From positions 1-55,887 of the forward strand of contig NZ_SZYE01000006.1 of the NCBI RefSeq assembly GCF_005239125.1: a stretch of DNA of 55,887 bases, in the 5' to 3' direction. Source of the DNA: Cellulomonas hominis (lineage in GTDB: Bacteria > Actinomycetota > Actinomycetes > Actinomycetales > Cellulomonadaceae). The notes beneath the pieces are model-generated. The model saw nothing but the letters and a program-made list of their open reading frames with translations, had not been told where the DNA came from and did no database searches. Each line of letters opens with the position of its first letter. Position 1 is the first letter of the stretch. The position numbers were made by a program, and so were the translations under genes. Of this stretch, positions 8,180 to 15,905 are shown in pieces.

Positions 8180-10114
8180 CTAGACCGGCGGGTCCGTGCG
8201 GCGCCGGAGCCGCCAGGGGCGCGCGGCCGGGAGCAGACCCGGCACGCCGCCCATGGACCACCGCTGCTGCCGCCCGGGCAGGCCGCGGGCCGCCGACAGG
8301 CCGACGAGCACGCCCAGCGCGATCGCCACCATCGTGCCGCCGGTGGTGACGAGCGTGGACACCCCGTTGCTGTCGCCGTCGAGCAGGCTGGTCACGCCGG
8401 CCAGGCCGAGCGCTCCCGGCACCAGCATCCAGAACGCGGGCAGGAACGACGCGAGCGGCGACGGGCCGGAGGGGAACCGGGACACCGCCAGCGCGACCGG
8501 TGTCATCACGAGCGCGCCGACGAACGCCGACAGCGCCCCGCCGAGCAGCGCCCCGCCGAGCACCTGCGCCCCGTAGGCGACGGCCAGCACGAGGACCACC
8601 CAGCCGATCGTCTGCGGCCGTCCGCACCGGTACACCACCGTCCCGACGCCGAACGCGACCACGCCGAGCCACGGCGCCACCGGGCCGAGCCCGCTGCCGC
8701 CGGCCGCGAGGTCGACGCCGGGGACCCCGACGAGCGCCGCGGCGGCGACGATGCCGCCCGCCAGCAGCACGAGCTGCATCGCCCCCGCCGCGATCCGGCC
8801 GGCCCCGGAGAGCATCTGCCCGGTCGCGAGCTCGATGACGCCGGTCGTGAGCAGGCCGCCCGGCAGGAACAGCACCAGCGGCGCGACCAGCGACGGCAGC
8901 ACGCCGAGGTCCGGCACCACCCGGGCCGCGAGCAGGACGGCCGCCGCGACGACGAACGCCGACGCGACCGTCACCAGCACCTCGGCACCGCTCGGCATCC
9001 GGCCCGACACCAGCTGCACCGCACCGACGCCCAGGCCGAGCCCGCCCGCCACCAGCAGGTCGGCCCACGAGCCGCCGAGCAGGGCGGCGAGGCCCACCGA
9101 CAGCAGCAGGTACCCACCCAGCCGCGCGAGCATGCCGAACGGCGGCGGTGCGGCCCGCAGCAGGGTGATCCGCGCGGCCATGCCGGCGACGTCCGCGTCC
9201 GGCGCGACCGCGTCGCGGAGCACGTCGGTCACCTCGTCGACCTGGTGCAGCATGAGCTGGCGGCGGCCCGTGGACACCACCGCGGTCGCGACGCCGTCCC
9301 CGTCGGGGACGGACACGAGCAGCGCGGTCGGGAGCACGACGGTCTGGGTGCCGGGCACGCCGTGCGCGGCCGCGAGCTCGTCGAGGGTGTCGGCGACGGA
9401 GGACACCGTGTGCCCGGCGTCGACCATCGCCTCGCCCGCCACGACCATGAGGCGCAGCACGTCGGCGGGGGTCGGCGGGGCCGGCAGCTCGGCCGTGTCG
9501 CCGTCGACGGCGGGCAGGGCGGCGGTGGCCGCACCGGACTCGGTCCCGGCGGTCCCCGCCTCTCCCGCGAGCCGCGCCCGGCGGGCCGAGATCGCGACGA
9601 CGGCCACCGCCCCGGCGACGACGACGGCCAGCGCGGCGATCAGCTCCGTCCAGGGGATCGCCGAGGTGGTGACGGCGGGCGGGCGGCTGAACGCCCGCGT
9701 GCCCGTGCCCGCGCCGGTGCCCGTCTCCGTCGGGGTCGGCGTCGGTCCGGGGGTGACGGCCGGCTCGGGCTCGCTCGTCGGGCTCGGGCTGGGGACCGGC
9801 TGCGGCTCGGCCGTCGGCGCCGGCGCGGGGACCTGCTGGGTCGGCGTCGGTGTCGGCACGGGTGCGGTGGTGGGCTCGGGCTGCGCCACCGACGGGGACG
9901 GCGAGGGCGCGGGGACGGCACCGGTGCCGGTGCCGGCGTCCTGGTCCTCGTCGGTCGTCGTGCCCGGCACGGCGGACCCGCCGCGCTGCGTGGACGAGCC
10001 GCCGTCCGACACGGACGCGCCCGCCGGCCCGCCCGCCACGGCGACGACCCCGACCAGGGCGAGGGCGAGCACCAGCAGCAGCGCCGCGACCCGCGCGGTG
10101 CTCGTTCGTCGCAT
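8180..10114 (-). CDS. Threonine/serine exporter family (ThrE-like) membrane protein
   Basis: 644 residues. The N-terminus has a signal-anchor (residues about 8-30), then about 100 residues of Pro/Ser/Thr/Glu-rich low complexity predicted outside the membrane, and a second membrane segment (ELIAALAVVVAGAVAVVAI). A soluble domain follows, with the VAGEAMVDAGHTV and ALLVSVPDGDG motifs of the ThrE/YjjP family, then about ten hydrophobic helices forming the two-part exporter. The family exports Thr or Ser. The long linker is unusual in length and composition. An RBS (GGGGGACGG) precedes the ATG. It converges with the phosphatase gene 8 nt away. Confidence 0.9.
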   Translation of the reverse strand: MRRTSTARVAALLLVLALALVGVVAVAGGPAGASVSDGGSSTQRGGSAVPGTTTDEDQDAGTGTGAVPAPSPSPSVAQPEPTTAPVPTPTPTQQVPAPAPTAEPQPVPSPSPTSEPEPAVTPGPTPTPTETGTGAGTGTRAFSRPPAVTTSAIPWTELIAALAVVVAGAVAVVAISARRARLAGEAGTAGTESGAATAALPAVDGDTAELPAPPTPADVLRLMVVAGEAMVDAGHTVSSVADTLDELAAAHGVPGTQTVVLPTALLVSVPDGDGVATAVVSTGRRQLMLHQVDEVTDVLRDAVAPDADVAGMAARITLLRAAPPPFGMLARLGGYLLLSVGLAALLGGSWADLLVAGGLGLGVGAVQLVSGRMPSGAEVLVTVASAFVVAAAVLLAARVVPDLGVLPSLVAPLVLFLPGGLLTTGVIELATGQMLSGAGRIAAGAMQLVLLAGGIVAAAALVGVPGVDLAAGGSGLGPVAPWLGVVAFGVGTVVYRCGRPQTIGWVVLVLAVAYGAQVLGGALLGGALSAFVGALVMTPVALAVSRFPSGPSPLASFLPAFWMLVPGALGLAGVTSLLDGDSNGVSTLVTTGGTMVAIALGVLVGLSAARGLPGRQQRWSMGGVPGLLPAARPWRLRRRTDPPV

Positions 10115-10269
10115 GCTGCCGCCGTCCCCCTGCCGGTCGGTCGCCGCGGGCGGTCACCCGGGCCCGCCCCACGCTAGCGGGACGGGTCGCCCACGGCGTG
10201 CCCCGGCGGTGACCGGCCGGTGGGTGCCGGGTGAAGGGCCGGTGCAGGGTGCGCCCGGTCCCCGTCCCG

Positions 10270-11055
10270 CTACGCGACGACGAGCGACAGCGTCGCGGCG
10301 CGGCCGTCCGGCGCGTCGAGCTCGACCGCGAGCAGCTCCGTGCCGACCAGCTCCTGCGCCGCGCGGGCCAGCCGCTCCGGCGTCCCCGGCGCCGCGCCGC
10401 GCCGGGTGACGAGGTGCCGGGTGAGCACGCCGCGGGTGTGCTTGGCGTGGTGGGACACCACCGACCGCCTGCCGTCGACCTCGCGCAGCACCCGCACCTG
10501 CACCCACGACCCGTGGGCCGCGCGCGGCGGCTTCCACGCGGCGAGGTAGGTGGCCGACCGGCAGTCGACGACCAGCTCGCCGGCGGCGGCCCGGGGGTCC
10601 AGCTCAGCGCGCAGCGGCTCGCGCCACGCCGCCGCGAGCGGGCCGACCCCCGGGAGATCGACGCCCATCGACAGCCGGTAGGCCGGGATCCGGTCCTCCG
10701 GCGCGACCAGGCCCCACAGCCCGGACACGACGCGCACGCTCTCCGCCGCCCGGCGGCGCTGAGCCGTCGTCAGCCGGTCCAGGCCCGCCGCCCCGTACAG
10801 CACGCCGGTGTACACGGAGCGGGCCTCCGCCGCGGGGGCGTGGCGCAGGTCGACGTTCCGCGCCACCTCGTCGGCGATGCCCGCGCCCACGCCCAGCACC
10901 TCGACGGCGTCCGGGCGCGCGCTCGCCGCCACCAGGGCGTCCAGCACCCGCTCGCGCGTCGGCGTCAGGGACGGGGCGGACAGGGCGGCCAGGTCGAGGG
11001 CGGCGCCGCGGACCGGCGCGGTCTTGCCCTCGGACGGGGGGAGGAGGATCAGCAC
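10270..11055 (-). CDS. yaaA: Peroxide stress protein YaaA (DUF328/UPF0246)
   Basis: 261 residues of the YaaA family, implicated in limiting free iron and oxidative DNA damage; a helix-hairpin-helix-like DNA-binding fold is known for E. coli YaaA. The family signature LILLPPSEGKT is at the N-terminus, with LYGAAGLD, VVSGLWGLVAPEDRIPAYRL and VVSHHAKHTRG further on. GTG 11055 is the start: TACAGT at 11063-11068 (minus strand) ends 7 nt upstream, another leaderless layout. Confidence 0.92.
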   Translation of the reverse strand: MLILLPPSEGKTAPVRGAALDLAALSAPSLTPTRERVLDALVAASARPDAVEVLGVGAGIADEVARNVDLRHAPAAEARSVYTGVLYGAAGLDRLTTAQRRRAAESVRVVSGLWGLVAPEDRIPAYRLSMGVDLPGVGPLAAAWREPLRAELDPRAAAGELVVDCRSATYLAAWKPPRAAHGSWVQVRVLREVDGRRSVVSHHAKHTRGVLTRHLVTRRGAAPGTPERLARAAQELVGTELLAVELDAPDGRAATLSLVVA

Positions 11056-11180
11056 GCGCTGAACTGTAGGCCGCACGGAGCGGTCGGCCGGGTCGGGTCG
11101 GGCGTGCGGTTCGCCACGCGGGCGGGTGACGCCGGCACCGACCTCCCGCACCGGGCCGCCGGAGGTGCGAGCATCGCGAC

Positions 11181-12104
11181 GTGCTGACGCGGGGGATGGA
11201 CGGGGCGACGCGGTTCTGGGTCCGCGCGACGGGCCGGCGGGTGGAGCTGCCCGTGACGCCGTGGCTGCAGGGGCCGGTCGGGGACCTCGACCGCGTCGGT
11301 GACGCCTGGCTCCCGGCCGAGGCCGACCGGCTCGGCGCCGAGGTGGCCGGGCCCCGCGGCGCGGACGACGCCGGCCCCCGTGGCCTGCTCGGGTCGGTGG
11401 CCGACCTGGACCGACCGGGCTTCGCCGCCGACGCGCTCGCCGGACCGGTCCGCCGGTTCTACGAGCGCACGTCGACCTGGCGGCTCGACGCGTGGGTCGG
11501 CTGGGCGCCGTGGGCGTGGCCCTTCGGCTGGGCGGTCGCCGCGCTGTTCGCCCGCCGCCTCGACCGGCTCGCGCTGCCCATGCGCTCCCTCGACCTCGCG
11601 CACGGCATGTCGAGCGCGGTGACGCCGCTGGTCCGGGACGGCGCCCAGGTCGGCGCCCTGTGGCTGCGCCGGCTCCGGGCGACCGGGCGGATCGTGTTCA
11701 GCGGCCTCTACGGCGTCGTGCGGCTCCCGGCCTCCGGCGAGCCCGCCGTGCGCGTCACGTTCCCGCTGCCCCGCGGGCGGCTCGTGGTCCTGCTCCGGCC
11801 GACCGCCACCGCCCGGGGCGGGCTCGTGCTCACCTCCGGGGCCGGCGCGTGGGGCGAGCCCGGCGCGTACCTGGTGGTCGACGGGCCGGGCGGCTGCTGG
11901 GCGCGGCGCGTCCCCGTGCACGAGCGGTTCCACGTGTTCGTGGACGACGAGGGGGTGCTCCGCACCGACCACGACCTGCGGCTCGGCGCGCTGCCCGTGC
12001 TGCGGCTGCACTACCGGCTGACCGAGTCGCCGGGCGCGGGACCGGCCGCCCGCGCGGGTGAGGTGCCGGCCGCCCGGCCGGGCGAGGCAGCAGCCGGGGC
12101 GTAG
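11181..12104 (+). CDS. Hypothetical protein
   Basis: 307-residue protein that I do not recognise. It opens with DGATRFWVRATGRRV, has a Trp-rich stretch (VGWAPWAWPFGWAVAALF, residues about 104-121), then a mostly beta-type C-terminal half rich in charged and Gly residues with paired VLLRP/LVLTSGAG strands. The Trp-rich stretch could associate with the membrane, but there is no clear transmembrane helix. It reads toward rnpB, whose promoter begins just inside its 3' end. Confidence 0.65.
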   Translation: MLTRGMDGATRFWVRATGRRVELPVTPWLQGPVGDLDRVGDAWLPAEADRLGAEVAGPRGADDAGPRGLLGSVADLDRPGFAADALAGPVRRFYERTSTWRLDAWVGWAPWAWPFGWAVAALFARRLDRLALPMRSLDLAHGMSSAVTPLVRDGAQVGALWLRRLRATGRIVFSGLYGVVRLPASGEPAVRVTFPLPRGRLVVLLRPTATARGGLVLTSGAGAWGEPGAYLVVDGPGGCWARRVPVHERFHVFVDDEGVLRTDHDLRLGALPVLRLHYRLTESPGAGPAARAGEVPAARPGEAAAGA

Positions 12105-12110
12105 TAGGCT
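12105..12110 (+). promoter_or_regulatory. -10 element of rnpB
   Basis: TAGGCT lies 7 nt before the first rnpB base (about 12,118), the same hexamer and spacing as the leaderless protein-coding promoters in this window. It overlaps the stop codon region of the upstream gene. Confidence 0.6.
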
Positions 12111-12117
12111 GACCGGC

Positions 12118-12510
12118 GCGGATGAGCTGGCCAGGCGGCCGCGTCGAGCCCTCGGGCTCGCCGAGGAACGTCCGGGCTCCACAGGGCAGGGTGGTGGGTA
12201 ACGCCCACCCGGGGTGACCCGCGGGACAGTGCCACAGAAAGCAGACCGCCACCGCACGGCCCTCGGGCCGGACGGTGGTAAGGGTGAAACGGTGGTGTAA
12301 GAGACCACCAGCGTGCCGGGTGACCGGCACGGCTCGGTAAACCCCACCCGGAGCAAGGCCAGACAGGGAGCGTTCGAGGGCTGCCCGCCCGAGCTCCCGG
12401 GTAGGCCGCTGGAGGCGCACGGCAACGTGCGTCGTAGATGGATGGTCGCCACCCGCGCGGGGGTAACCGCGCGCGGGGACAGAACCCGGCGTACCGGCCA
12501 GCTCATCCGC
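12118..12510 (+). ncRNA. rnpB: RNase P RNA, bacterial type A; 3' end lies in attL
   Basis: Catalytic RNA of RNase P. Recognised by the 5' GATGAGCTGGCCAGGCGGCC, the GAGGAACGTCCGGGCTCC block (CR-I), CAGGGTGGTGGGTAACGCCC, the conserved ACAGTGCCACAGAAA-type block, the GGTAAGGGTGAAACGGTG element, and the 3' CCGGCCAGCTCATCCGC that pairs with the 5' end. The last 28 nt are the phage attachment core, so the integration keeps the gene intact. Its own terminator has been moved to 50,188-50,210. The first phage bases include an 8-bp hairpin (arms GACCTGCG and CGCAGGTC, 12,525-12,551) that may now serve as the 3' boundary. Confidence 0.97.
12483..12510. other. attL core
   Basis: 28-bp core identical to 50,150-50,177, starting AACCCGGCG and ending CTCATCCGC. 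It is the 3' end of rnpB. Identity stops abruptly on both sides (preceding g versus c, following a versus g). Confidence 0.95.
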
Positions 12511-12522
12511 ACTTTCCGGCCC

Positions 12523-12642
12523 CTGACCTGCGAAAACGTACGTCGCAGGTCGGGCCGCGCGGTCGATCGGGGCTCGCGACTCCGGTCCGCTGACCTGCGC
12601 TTATGTCTGCTTGTTCAGATCGGCAGCCCCCGAGCAGCCCCC
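12523..12642. repeat. Candidate integrase arm-type repeats next to attL
   Basis: CTGACCTGCG occurs at 12,523-12,532 and 12,590-12,599, with an inverted GACCTGCG copy at 12,544-12,551. AGCCCCCGAGCAGCCCCC at 12,625-12,642 is repeated exactly at 50,094-50,111 beside attR. Short repeats flanking both att cores are the usual layout of arm-binding sites for a tyrosine integrase. This is inference from position. Confidence 0.4.
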
Positions 12643-12646
12643 AGGG

Positions 12647-12955
12647 TCAGCGGCGTCGCACGTCGTTCGCGGGGAGCCACACGGCTCCGGTCATGACCCG
12701 CAGGTCGACGATCCGGACGCGCACGACCGCGTGGCCGCGCCTGGGGCGCCACCACTCCAACGCGAGCGTGTCGATCTCCTCGGTGCCGGTGGCCCACCGC
12801 AGGGTCGCGACGACCGGGATCGGGCGCTCGACGTCGTGGTGGACGCCGGGCGGGACGGGGCGGGCGTTGAGGAGCTGCACCGCCGACGCGATGCGCGCCA
12901 TGCCGCCGGGCACGAGCGGGGGGAGGTTCAGGGCCTCGTGACGGCGCTCGCCCAC
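12647..12955 (-). CDS. Small prophage protein homologous to the host gene at 50,933-51,211
   Basis: 102 residues from GTG 12955, overlapping the upstream gene by 28 nt. I do not recognise the family. The central and C-terminal parts match the protein encoded at 50,933-51,211: 21 consecutive identical residues beginning LLNARPVPPG and ending ERPIPV, and a shared DLRVMTGAVWLPA. Host and phage copies lie at equivalent distances from attR and attL. It is the second gene of a pair that starts under a LexA-type box, so a role after DNA damage is possible. An internal ATG at 12901 would give 84 residues. Confidence 0.7.
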   Translation of the reverse strand: MGERRHEALNLPPLVPGGMARIASAVQLLNARPVPPGVHHDVERPIPVVATLRWATGTEEIDTLALEWWRPRRGHAVVRVRIVDLRVMTGAVWLPANDVRRR

Positions 12956-13179
12956 ACCCAGACCCAGCCCTCGCGCCCGTGCGGGTCTTCGTAGTGCACG
13001 TGGACGGCGCGGGCGGTCCAGGCGACCGCTTCGCCGTCGACCTGGACGTCCCGTCCGCGGCCGTCGACGATCCATGCCTGGACGCGGGGCGGCTCCTCGG
13101 GCCGCGTCACGCGCGCGTCGGCGAGCACTTTCTGCGGCACCTGCCGCGCCATGTCCCGCATCGGGACTCGATCCACCAC
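12928..13179 (-). CDS. Small prophage protein under LexA-box control
   Basis: 83 residues, first gene of a two-gene operon at the attL end. Visible pattern: VPQKVLADARVTRPEEPPRV, then VQAWIVDGRGRDVQVDGE and a Trp-rich end (HYEDPHGREGWVWVWASAV) suggesting a small beta-barrel-like domain. Family not recognised. GTG 13179 is chosen because GATACT at 13,186-13,191 (minus strand) ends 6 nt upstream; ATG 13161 is an alternative. The perfect 16-bp SOS-type palindrome overlaps this -10 element. Confidence 0.7.
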   Translation of the reverse strand: MVDRVPMRDMARQVPQKVLADARVTRPEEPPRVQAWIVDGRGRDVQVDGEAVAWTARAVHVHYEDPHGREGWVWVWASAVTRP

Positions 13180-13185
13180 CTACCC

Positions 13186-13205
13186 AGTATCGAACACGTG
13201 TTCGA
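13186..13205 (-). promoter_or_regulatory. LexA (SOS) box overlapping a -10 element
   Basis: TCGAACACGTGTTCGA at 13,190-13,205 is a perfect palindrome and matches the actinobacterial LexA consensus TCGAAC-N4-GTTCGA in every defined position. It abuts and overlaps by 2 nt the GATACT hexamer of the gene starting at 13,179, so LexA bound here would block transcription until DNA damage. Confidence 0.8.
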
Positions 13206-13307
13206 ACCGCGATGAATCGTGAGGTCGGGGCGTGCCGGTGGCGCGGACTGCTCGATCGTCGAGCGGCGGACCACCCTCCAAGCCCGCCGCTCGACGGCGC
13301 AAGCGCG

Positions 13308-13559
13308 CTACTCAAAAGTAGCGTGCGCCCGCGAGCCCCTTAGGCAAAGGGGAACGCCGTCGTCGTCGACGGCGATCGGGGGGACGCCGGCCGCGGCGAG
13401 AGCATCGACTGCATGCAGGGCGGCGTGCACGTCGAGCGGCTCGCGGTCCGTCTCCCGGAGCGCGCCGCCGGAGATGCCGGTGGTGATGAGCGCGAGCACG
13501 GCGCGGGTGGCGGAGTCCATGCGGTCGATTCGGTCGGGGGAGATCGTGATCGTGTCCAT
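13308..13559 (-). CDS. Hypothetical small prophage protein
   Basis: 83 residues starting MDTITISPDRIDRMD. The middle (ALHAVDALAAAGVPPIAVDDDGVPL) looks like an alpha/beta fragment. No motif is recognised. It lies beyond the late-operon terminator at 13,681-13,715, so it is probably transcribed separately or by read-through. About 120 bp upstream of it hold no gene. Confidence 0.55.
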   Translation of the reverse strand: MDTITISPDRIDRMDSATRAVLALITTGISGGALRETDREPLDVHAALHAVDALAAAGVPPIAVDDDGVPLCLRGSRAHATFE

Positions 13560-13680
13560 GCCTTCGATGCTGGCGGGGACCGCGGGCGCGCGACAGGTGC
13601 CGCGACCGATCTGTGGACAACCCCGTCGGGCCGGGGAGTCGAACTCGCCGCGCGCGACACGCCCCGCACGGCATGACGAA

Positions 13681-13715
13681 GCGCCCCGCCCCTCCGGCGA
13701 GGAGGAGCGGGGCGC
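13681..13715 (-). terminator. Terminator closing the late operon
   Basis: GCGCCCCGCCCCTCC pairs with GGAGGAGCGGGGCGC (one bulge) around a short loop, immediately downstream of the holin-like gene. No T-tract, as is common in high-G+C genomes. Confidence 0.65.
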
Positions 13716-13731
13716 GTCCGCGGGTCGGCGG

Positions 13732-14157
13732 TTACGTGCGGTCGTCGGGGATCGTCGGCGGGATGACCTCCACGGTGCCGTCGTTGTCGATCTCGATCGT
13801 CTCGTAGTCGTGCTCGCCCTCGTCGTCGACGTCGCAGTCCGGGGGGTCCGGCTCGACGTGGGCGTAGGTGGGCTCGGCGGCCGATCCGAGGGCGAGCCGG
13901 GTGAGCCACGCGGGCACGTGCGGCTCGACCAGCCGCCACAGCACGTACCAGACGCCGATCACGGCGGCGGTCGCGACCGCCGCGGCGGCGTCCGTGTTCA
14001 GCCAGGCGTCGAGCGCGTCGCCGAGCTCGCCGGGTACGCGCGGTCCGGCCCAGGTCAGGACCTGGGCGACGAGCGCGCCCCAGATCACCGGGACGAGGGT
14101 GCGCAGGTAGGACGCGCCGTGGTCGCCGAGGGTGGTGGTGCGGCGGGTGGTGCTCAT
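13732..14157 (-). CDS. Probable holin
   Basis: 141 residues. Two hydrophobic segments, YLRTLVPVIWGALVAQVL (about residues 17-34) and AVATAAVIGVWYVLWRLV (about 60-77), followed by a long acidic tail (PDPPDCDVDDEGEHDYE). Size, two membrane spans and position directly after the amidase fit a holin that lets the endolysin reach the wall. A good RBS (CGGAGGACACG) precedes ATG 14157. It is the last gene of the late operon. An alternative is a holin-like accessory lysis protein. Confidence 0.65.
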   Translation of the reverse strand: MSTTRRTTTLGDHGASYLRTLVPVIWGALVAQVLTWAGPRVPGELGDALDAWLNTDAAAAVATAAVIGVWYVLWRLVEPHVPAWLTRLALGSAAEPTYAHVEPDPPDCDVDDEGEHDYETIEIDNDGTVEVIPPTIPDDRT

Positions 14158-14171
14158 CGTGTCCTCCGGGA

Positions 14172-15155
14172 TCAGTGCGTGCGGTACGGGGGGATGGCGG
14201 CGCGGGCCTCGGCGATGCGGGCGTCGCGGTACTCCTTCGGCTGGGCGAGGAAGTGCTGGCCCTCGGCCGACTTCCACAGCTCGTTGGCCACGGCGAGCAC
14301 GTCGTTCGCGACCTGCCCGGAGGCGACGGCCGTCACCCAGGTCTGCTTGCCGGCGGGGTCGGGCTGGCGGCCGAGCCCGTCCTGGTAGGCGCGGGTCACG
14401 GTCCAGCCGATCGCCTCGGGGGACTGGGAGATGGCGTGCCGCTGCTGGGCGAGCGCCTCGGCGACGGTCGCGCCGTCGATCACGCGGTTGGCCATCTGGA
14501 CCACGCGCGAGTCGACGTCGGCGGCCGACGGGTGCCGGCGCATGTGGGTCCAGAACAGGGCGATGATGTAGGCGGCGTTCATGATGCTCGGGTCCTCCTC
14601 AGGGGGCAGCTCGGGCTCCGGCTCGGGTGCGACGGCCGCGCCACCGCCGCCGCCGATCTGGCCGGAGTTGATGGCGGGGATCAGGGCGTAGGCGTGCCGG
14701 CCGGGGCACGCGGTGGCGGACAGGTCGCGGTGTCCGCCGGTGAGGGTGGGCGAGGTCCACCACCCGGCCCGCACGCCGTGGTGCAGCAGCTCGACCAGGG
14801 CCGCGACCTGGGCGTCCGACGGGGCGCGCGTGTCGAAGTTCCCGGCCAGGCAGATGCCGGCGCCCGCGGTGTTGTGGTTGCCGGTGTGTGACCCGACGCG
14901 GGTCACGCCGGTGCCCTCGAAGCGCCGGCCGGCCTCGGTGATCACGAACGTGTAGCTGATGCCGCCGCCGAACCGCGCCTGGCCGGTGTCCTCCAGGGCG
15001 CGGACGACGGCCACGTCCTGCGCGAACGTCGCGCCGACACCCGGCGAGGCGCCAGCCGAGTGGTGCAGCCACCGCGACAGGCGGCCGACCGACCGGACGC
15101 CGAACCCCGCGCGGTGCCGGGCACCCCACTCGGCCCGGGTGTAGATGCGGGTCAC
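14172..15155 (-). CDS. Endolysin: N-acetylmuramoyl-L-alanine amidase (PGRP/Amidase_2)
   Basis: 327 residues from GTG 15155. The N-terminal zinc amidase domain (about 1-160) shows the metal ligands and catalytic residues: WLHHSAG, the Tyr in ISYTFVI, and the H and C of GGHRDLSATACPG. An acidic Pro/Glu linker (PEPEPELPPEEDP) leads to a helical C-terminal domain with DGLGRQPDPAGKQTWV, resembling the DUF4214 pattern and likely to bind the cell wall. It cleaves the amide between MurNAc and the stem peptide at lysis. The GTGA overlap couples it to the small gene upstream. Confidence 0.92.
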   Translation of the reverse strand: MTRIYTRAEWGARHRAGFGVRSVGRLSRWLHHSAGASPGVGATFAQDVAVVRALEDTGQARFGGGISYTFVITEAGRRFEGTGVTRVGSHTGNHNTAGAGICLAGNFDTRAPSDAQVAALVELLHHGVRAGWWTSPTLTGGHRDLSATACPGRHAYALIPAINSGQIGGGGGAAVAPEPEPELPPEEDPSIMNAAYIIALFWTHMRRHPSAADVDSRVVQMANRVIDGATVAEALAQQRHAISQSPEAIGWTVTRAYQDGLGRQPDPAGKQTWVTAVASGQVANDVLAVANELWKSAEGQHFLAQPKEYRDARIAEARAAIPPYRTH

Positions 15156-15316
15156 GACGACTGCCCGGAGCCGTCGTCCGCAGCGTCGTCATCCGGGGAC
15201 GGGGCGGGCGGGGCGGTGTCGAGGGTGTCGGGGTCGATGGTGACGTCGTCGTCGAGCCGGACGACTGCCGCCTCACCGAACTCGGGGTGGACGACGTGGG
15301 TGGGGCGCTGCGGCAT
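15152..15316 (-). CDS. Small acidic phage protein (54 aa)
   Basis: Starts MPQRPTHVVHPEFGEA, then runs of Asp and Pro (LDDDVTIDPD, SPDDDAADDG) and ends GQSS. ATG 15316 has an RBS (GAGGCACC) and the stop overlaps the amidase start by GTGA. Short acidic proteins of this kind sit between tail and lysis genes in actinophages; function unknown. Confidence 0.65.
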   Translation of the reverse strand: MPQRPTHVVHPEFGEAAVVRLDDDVTIDPDTLDTAPPAPSPDDDAADDGSGQSS

Positions 15317-15334
15317 GGGGTGCCTCCTCGTGGG

Positions 15335-15802
15335 TCAGATGTCGGTGGCGATGTCGCGGTGGGGGCGCGGGCGGGGGCCCTGGGCGCCTGCGGCGTGCCA
15401 GGCGATGAGCGCGCGGATGTGGTCGATCGCGCGCCAGTACCGGCCGCGCCAGGCGGTGCGCTCGGCGCGCAGCCGCTCGGACTCGGCCCGCAGCCGGGCG
15501 ATCTGCTCGTCCTGCCGGGCGATCTGCTCGCCCTGGCGGGCGATCTCCGAGCGCAGTGGCTGCAGCAGGTGCTCGGTCTGCACCCGGATGGCCTGCGCGA
15601 GGGCGTCGCTGGCGCTCTGGTGCCCGGCGAGGGTCGAGTCCGTGAGGAGCTGCTCGGCCCGTGCCCGGGCGAGGTCCGCCTCGGCGCGGTTGCGACGCCG
15701 CTGCACCGCGGCGCCAATCACGACGCCGAGCAGGCCCCCACCGGTGCCGGTCAGCAGGGACGCGATCGCGTCGGTCAGGGCGTCAGCGCTCGAGCCGTCC
15801 AT
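15335..15802 (-). CDS. Membrane-anchored coiled-coil phage protein
   Basis: 155 residues from ATG 15802. One hydrophobic segment (LTGTGGGLLGVVIGAAV, about residues 17-33) is followed by basic residues and a long heptad-rich coiled coil (RQGEQIARQDEQIARLRAE). The position between tail fibre and endolysin and the single-span coiled-coil design suggest a lysis accessory (spanin-like or holin-associated) protein; this is inference. A minimal ATG at 15849 in another frame just upstream would encode only 15 residues. Confidence 0.65.
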   Translation of the reverse strand: MDGSSADALTDAIASLLTGTGGGLLGVVIGAAVQRRRNRAEADLARARAEQLLTDSTLAGHQSASDALAQAIRVQTEHLLQPLRSEIARQGEQIARQDEQIARLRAESERLRAERTAWRGRYWRAIDHIRALIAWHAAGAQGPRPRPHRDIATDI

Positions 15803-15905
15803 CAGCGCGCCGGGGTCGGGATCGGGTGCATGGGTGGTCCTCCGGGCATGACGAAGTCCCACGGACCGGGCGGCTCGCGGGGCTGGGGGGGCGGAGCGGA
15901 TGCGG

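Noticed and set aside
4247-10177. Other very long antisense frames (for example 4,247-6,664 minus, 7,356-10,172 minus, 7,676-10,177 plus)
   Set aside because: Each is a composition-driven shadow of a recognised gene on another frame.
13612-13620. Single DnaA-box-like TTGTCCACA (minus strand)
   Set aside because: One isolated 9-mer without a cluster or AT-rich region is expected by chance and is far from the replication genes.
13625-13660. tRNA T-arm-like GAGTTCGACTCCCC on the minus strand
   Set aside because: The flanking bases cannot form a T-stem or acceptor stem and no other tRNA arms are nearby.
15802-15849. 15-codon ORF between tail fibre and coiled-coil membrane gene
   Set aside because: Too short and Pro-rich to support; may only be leader sequence for the next gene.
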